From Verpa conica (lineage: Eukaryota; Ascomycota; Pezizomycetes; Pezizales; Morchellaceae), in contig JAUFSD010000009.1 in the NCBI GenBank assembly GCA_033030425.1, positions 1,488,001 through 1,552,000 on the forward strand: DNA of 64,000 nt, read 5' to 3'. Made by a program: the position numbers and the translations under genes. The notes under the pieces are model-generated. The model did no database searches and was not told where the DNA came from. It saw only the letters and a list, made by a program, of their open reading frames with translations. Numbering within the stretch: the first letter of the stretch is position 1; the number at the start of each line of letters is the position of its first letter. This document shows, in pieces, positions 59,501 to 64,000 of this stretch.

Positions 59501-60969
59501 ACATTGAGACGAAACATATTCTCTTCTCTGTTGGCAATAGCAATATAGTTGTTGTAAGTGTCTATAATTTGAGCGGAACCATTCGGAGGAAAATTGACAG
59601 CGTAGCCAACTTTGTTGAGAGTGCTGACGGAGATGAGATTGGCACCAAGGTCTGGAGTGAAGAGAACATTGAACAAAGACAAAGTTTCGATAGAACTATT
59701 AGAAAGATGGGTAGGAAGATTGACAGTGCCAGTAGCAATTGCAGGGATAGTAAAGTCATCACCCATGCGGACCTGAATTGGTGTAGAGAGAAATTTGATA
59801 CTGGTGAAGTAATCTCGAGAAGAACAGAGGTGATCGGTGGCACCAGAATCAATAAACCAAATATCATTGTTAATTGGTGGTGAGGAACTGGTACTAGCTG
59901 ATAAAGCACGAGAAATAAAGGCTTGAGGAGGAGGATATTGGCTGGAGTCTGTTGATGGTGCAGAAAAAGTGGTTGCAAAATTTCCTCGAGCTTGGTAGTT
60001 AGTGCGACGGTTTCTGGCTGCCTCAGCAGTCTGTTTGGTACGGCACTCTGTCTCTCTATGGCCAGAACGCATGCAATACCAACAGGTAGTACTGCTACTT
60101 CCTCTGCCTCTTCCACCTCTTCCTGAACGACAGTCATTTTGCTTATGACCTTTTCTACCACAATTGTAGCATTCCGGTACACTATTCCTCCCACTGCTAT
60201 TTCCTGAATAGCTACCTCTACCACGGAATCTAGATCCTCTAAATCCTGAAGGCTTTCTCACTCCAGCAAACAAAGCTCCACTCCGATTGCTAGTGATAGC
60301 ATTGGTGTCTTTAAGTCTTCTTTTTCGTTCACTATTGGTGAGACTCCCGACAACATAATCTAGAGTAAGAAGCTCGGCAGGCTGGTTGGTGATAACTTCC
60401 AGAATAGAGTCAAAGGAATCCGGAAGAGTGGTAGTCATGTGAGCGATCAAGTCCTTGTCAGTAAGAGCATTGTCAGTGAATTGAAGACGGGTCTTGTAGG
60501 TTTGGAGTTTAGCAGCATAATCGCTGAAAGAAGAGTACTCCCCATTGTCAGTATAAATCTCCTTTGCAAAATCCTGACGCAGAGTAGTAGGGCCAGTGCG
60601 GGTGGCAATAGTATCTAAACGATTTCGTAAAGCTGTAAACATCTCCGCAGGCTCTTCAATTCCGGTAACATGGTCTTGAATATTGGTGGAAAGGGAACCG
60701 TAGATTGTGGTAGCTGCTTTGGCGGAACGAATTTTAAAGTCTTTCAACTCAATCTGGTATTGCTCTTTGATAGCACGCTGGGCATTGGCAGCAGGTGCAA
60801 TCGGTGCAACTTCAGTTCCATCGGTGATATTCCAAGCTAGATCAGACTTCAAAAGATGCTTGATAGCAATATTCCATTGAACAAAATTGGCTTCGGTGAG
60901 TTTAGGACATTCACCATGTTTGTTCTTGAAGATCTCGATGGTAGGAGCTGGGGTTCTGAGAGAAGACAT
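56528..60969 (-). pseudogene. copia element 2 gag-pol with a one-base frameshift
   Basis: Start ATG is at 60969 (SSLRTPAPTIEIF). The first frame runs to 58915 and the second from before 58918 to the stop at 56528. Domains: gag with LTEANFVQWNIAIKHLL; two CCHC knuckles (CYNCGRKGHKQNDC, CWYCMRSGHRETEC); protease (WFIDSGATDH); integrase zinc site (WHQRLGHLNF...CGPC) and catalytic HSDT and RCDNGTGEF; RT (WVDDCLIFG); RNase H (SSTEAEYIAAF). The break is in the integrase block: after APYTQHQ the expected NGVSERM continues in the next frame. The run of three T at 58935-58937 (AAA on the coding strand) is one short of what restores the conserved block, so a one-base deletion is the simplest explanation. 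Programmed shifting at this point would be unprecedented. Confidence 0.92.
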
Positions 60970-61282
60970 AGTTGATAGTAGTATATGGTAGTATAACGTA
61001 GAATAGTAAAGAATTGGTAAAGCGGTGAAGTTGTCTGTGATTGTAGATATTGATGTGTAGACGTAGAAGCTGATAATTAAGTGTAAGAGCTGATAATTGT
61101 TATTTTTGAAACTCTTGCAATGAACTATAATATAGATATATGTTAGCATTTTTTGCACAGATCATTCAAAATAGACTACTATAATCAGTAGGTTCCGAAG
61201 AGAAACAAAATCTGTAAATTGAGGTACGGAGAAACAATTAATATTAGCTTGTACGGATATTAGTAGAATGGATATTAATATT

Positions 61283-61390
61283 AGTACGGAGATTGATAGC
61301 AGTACGGAGATTAATAACAGTACGGAGATTGATAGCAGTACGGAGATTAATAGCAGTACGGAGATTGATAGCAGTACTAGTACAGAGATT
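61283..61390 (-). repeat. 18-bp tandem repeat in the leader of copia element 2
   Basis: Five full copies of AGTACGGAGATTGATAGC or its AGATTAATAGC/AATAAC variants run from 61283 to 61372, followed by a degenerate copy. The units lie between the primer-binding site and gag. On the minus strand one frame through them encodes a repeated six-residue (LSISVL) pattern, but that frame has no ATG. Confidence 0.85.
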
Positions 61391-61840
61391 AGTAGGCTTG
61401 AGAGCCGCAAAGTCTAATTAGTAGGTGTTAGATAGGAGGTGGTGGAGATTAGTCATGTTTTAGCTGTTGCTGTGGTAACCAGGTGGTGACGCGACGTGAA
61501 AGCCCCTGATGCAAACCTAGGAGAATTTCCAGCAATTCTCCCCTTGGTTGACTGCATCTTGTCATAGTAGATAGGCCCCTTAGCAAGGTGATTACTCAAT
61601 CAAACCAGAGCCAGGTATAGTACACCAAGCAAAAGCTAACTCAGCTTAATTGCAGAGGTATAATGGAAAGCATGGTGGATATCAACGAGCATGGCATTGC
61701 CCCATATCATCCCCGACGCGTAGGTGTGGGAGGAACGGGGGGAGATCGATCGCTTAGGGGCAGGCAGGCAGCTGCTCGATCAGAGGCTTGGCAAAAGCTT
61801 GGCGCAGCGCTAGGCAGGTAGGTAGGCAGTAGGGTGCGCT

Positions 61841-61854
61841 CCGGGCTCATAACC
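61841..61854 (-). other. Primer-binding site of copia element 2, half-tRNA-iMet type
   Basis: Directly inside the 5' LTR, the minus strand reads GGTTATGAGCCCGG, the same 14 bases as in element 1. Its complement is the anticodon arm of initiator tRNA-Met. The match may extend further (GAGCGCACC, complementary to GGTGCGCTC of a D-arm-side sequence). Confidence 0.8.
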
Positions 61855-61978
61855 TGTGAAAGTACGGGTGCTAGCAATAGAATGATAGTTCGATAATACG
61901 CTTAGAGGAGGGGGGTAAGCCCGACCTCTTATACCCTACATGCCTATGTGATCGACCGCTGTCGGCCATACTCCAACA
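61855..61978 (-). repeat. 5' LTR of copia element 2
   Basis: 124 bp, a direct repeat of 56139-56262 with one substitution. TG...CA ends on the minus strand. Confidence 0.95.
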
Positions 61979-61983
61979 CTACT

Positions 61984-62867
61984 CGACGTCTCGATCACAT
62001 GGAGAGCAGACTTGATGCAGCGTGAGTAACATTTGTCACGATCGCTTACCTGATTTAACAGATACTGACCCTAAGGATATTTAGAGACTACAACGCGGTC
62101 GCAAGGTTCACGAACATTACTATGGCGGTCAGGACCGGCAACCAGTTAATTCCTCTGAAGACCAAACGTAACGAGGATATCCCAGATTTTCCCATTCCCG
62201 GCCGGGTCGGGTTTGCTCTTTAAAAATTCCCCATTAACCGAAATTTAACCTAATTAACTACACTAGGCCCAACGGCCTGCCGGTTATCCCCCGTTGAGGC
62301 GGTTCCTTCACCGAAAATCAGGCCCGAACCCAAATCGCCCCAAGACGAACACTAGTTTTGCTTTCTAGGGTTTAGATGTGCGCTTCCATGGGAAAGCTTT
62401 AGGGATACCCTTGATGCATGGTATTTGGCTTAGATATCCTCTGCTGTTGTCAGTGGCGGTAGTATATAAACTAATGATATGGAGACTCCCATATAACCCC
62501 CTTTGCTCATCCCCACACAATAGAATATACGTTTATACTATAATATATATTTGAGTAAATATATTAACGCGTAGTTGTCTAGCCAAAAATCGATCAGAAG
62601 AGTTCACCTTAATGGAGTACCATTAGGATATATTAATGTTTTCGTTTTGGGCTGTTGGGTTCGTGGGGGTAATTATATTACATAAGCGGCTAGGAAAGAA
62701 ATGGCACTACGAAATATAATAATACGATTGATATAGTAATAGTAATAGTAATGCTTCAAGTAAAAATAGAAGGTTTATCTATACCTCAACCATTAACAGC
62801 GTCTTACCCCAGCTTAAGTCTCCAAAACACAACAAAATATCTTTCTCTCATAACTTTAATTAACTAT
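61984..62867. other. Intergenic region
   Basis: 880 bp downstream of the copia element. AT-rich in the right half (62500-62800), with no supported gene. Confidence 0.4.
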
Positions 62868-63282
62868 CTACTGGATCTTGCGAACCTTAATGGAGCCACT
62901 TTGTCGTATAGATATATCTGTGTCATCGACTGCATCATCATTTTTGCGTTTAGTCCCACGTATACTTGGTCCTACATTTGCGTCCGAACAATCACCCACA
63001 CCATCAGAATCACCCTCCGAAGTATCTGACTCATCACTACTATCGGATTCGTTGTCTGCATCATCCGTGTCGCTCGAGTCTGTGAGGATTGCCTCAATCA
63101 AGTCATCCCCATCGTCATTGCCACCATCTTCCGCGCCTCTCCAGTCCCAAAAAGCCACCCACCGGTTACCACTCCCTAGAGTTGCATTCTCAGATATCCG
63201 CTTAGAGTGCCATTCGAACTTCACTTTAAGATACTGTATGGCAAATACCTGTTCGCCTGAAGCCTGGGAAGAATTTTTCTGA
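62868..63282 (-). pseudogene. C-terminal gene fragment with acidic tail, unknown
   Basis: A frame open from 63301 (after a TGA at 63302-63304) to the stop at 62868 has the look of a last exon: a GGGTAG acceptor stands just before 63282. The protein reads VFAIQYLKVKFEWHSKR and LGSGNRWVAFWDW, then about 70 acidic, Ser/Asp-rich residues and a basic TKRKN. QYLKVKF...NRW looks like a real folded domain that I cannot name. No ATG is present, and the exons that should lie to its right are replaced by the TPR gene on the other strand, so it is probably a truncated gene. Confidence 0.4.
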
Positions 63283-63301
63283 CTACCCTTAACCCCCCAA
63301 G

Positions 63302-64000
63302 TGTGTCATAACTAAGCGCTCTAAAGAGGTTGTCGCAATAGCACCTACGGGCAGTACGGATCGGGAAAGAGATATAGGCATTCTAGGTAATAGGCTATTC
63401 GAGGGATATCTGAGATTTAAAGGTCCTGGAGACCTTGAGCAGGCAATAAAGTGTATTGAAGTTGCATTGGCAGCATCAACTGACCTGGAATACCGAGCTA
63501 CGTACTCTGCAAGTTTAGGGAACATGTTGATGGAGAGATATTTTCTGTATAGGGACCTACGGGATCTTGATCGAGCAATTGAGTTGGATCAAGAAACACT
63601 ATCGACACTACCTCCTGCAAATAAAATCCGGGCGTCAATCCTCACTTTTTTGGGAGGGAAATTTTTCATGAAGCACGTAGATTATAGCACTCCCGGTAGT
63701 TTAAACCAAGCAATCGAGTGCTCTGAAAAGGCACTGGCACAAACACCGACGGATGACACTAGTCGTCCTATGTTTCTGTGTAATCTAGCCAGCGACCTCC
63801 AGCTAGTGAGGAGTCCACTTCAAGATTATTATCGCATTACACGCCTTTACACCGAAGCATGGTTTTCCCAGACGGCATACCCGAAATCAAGGATTCACAT
63901 AGCAGCTACTGCTACTAAATATTTTATTCAGAGGGAGGCATGGGAGGATGCAAGCATTTTCCTCGTGGGTGCTATTAAAATATTCCCTAAACTCTACTCG
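63302..64000 (+). CDS. TPR-repeat protein, partial (possible CHAT-type fungal protein)
   Basis: One frame is open from 63293 to the right edge (64000). A TAA at 63290 closes it upstream, and TGACTAC plus CCCCAAG suggest a splice acceptor at 63301, so the visible part is an internal or second exon. The sequence contains tandem repeats of about 50 residues: LGNRLFEGYLRFKGPGDLEQ AIK, then LGNMLMERYFLYRDLRDLDRA IE and LGGKFFMKHVDYSTPGSLNQA IE. This is the pattern of the tetratricopeptide repeats in large fungal TPR-CHAT proteins, some of which act in non-self recognition. The C-terminal CHAT (caspase-like) domain would lie beyond the window, so that assignment is an inference. The 5' part may be missing. 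Confidence 0.65.

Larger units (their letters stand above)
56134..61983 (-). mobile_element. Ty1-copia LTR retrotransposon, element 2, with CTACT target-site duplication
   Basis: The element lies at 56139-61978 in minus orientation. Its 124-bp LTRs (56139-56262 and 61855-61978) differ at one base (CCT versus CTT near 56186/61902). The target duplication CTACT is at 56134-56138 and 61979-61983. The primer-binding site directly follows the 5' LTR (61854 downwards, GGTTATGAGCCCGG) and a GGAGTGGGAG polypurine tract precedes the 3' LTR. Gag-pol order is that of Ty1-copia. Pol is frameshifted once. It is a different family from element 1: LTRs are unrelated and gag carries two canonical zinc knuckles. 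Confidence 0.95.

Noticed and set aside
61162..61410. 82-codon Leu/Ile/Ser-repeat frame in the copia leader
   Set aside because: It has no ATG and is the translation of the 18-bp tandem array.

Overview
The window is nuclear DNA of a filamentous ascomycete (Pezizomycotina). The genes have short GT...AG introns (about 50-115 bp) with CTAAC-type branch sites. Recognisable products are fungal: a DOCK-family protein, a BRD8/Bdc1-type bromodomain protein, secreted carboxylesterase, flavoprotein oxidases and a TPR protein. Long AT-rich gaps and layered transposons make it a gene-poor, repeat-rich region. The class or genus cannot be fixed from the sequence alone; an early-diverging, transposon-rich lineage would fit.

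Layout. 1-1200: 3' end of a DOCK-like gene. 2285-7033: Ty1-copia element with near-identical LTRs, inactivated by one in-frame TGA. 9014-10645: four-exon gene for a Cys-rich single-pass membrane protein. 14413-17793 (-): bromodomain gene. 19257-21790: five-exon gene, unknown. 24817-27126: three-exon membrane-protein gene. 27752-29713 (-): six-exon carboxylesterase/lipase with a complete Ser-Glu-His triad. 32741-33909 (-): unknown two-exon gene. 34261-35277: D-2-hydroxyacid dehydrogenase. 36331-44276: two copies of a structured repeat on either side of a 5.0-kb TA-flanked DNA transposon (38259-43258), which itself contains a 1253-bp TG...CA insertion and a 443-bp MITE. 46131-53080: two FAD-oxidase genes with decayed partners. 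55971-56134: small TA-flanked MITE, abutted by a second, minus-strand copia element (56139-61978). 62868-64000: two gene fragments meeting head to head, one a TPR protein running off the edge.

How parts relate. The oxidase block is an old tandem duplication of a divergent pair (sarcosine-oxidase-like gene on -, L-amino-acid-oxidase-like gene on +). In copy 1 the first gene survives and the second is a relic; in copy 2 the reverse, and the surviving second gene now has its own in-frame TAG. Both copia elements have a primer-binding site matching the anticodon arm of initiator tRNA-Met (half-tRNA priming) and both sit in the same 5-bp target, CTACT.

The best candidates for something new are the structured repeat, whose two copies differ by compensatory changes in a hairpin stem, and the reciprocally decayed oxidase duplication. 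All splice sites are read by eye. Family names rest on motifs, not on database searches.
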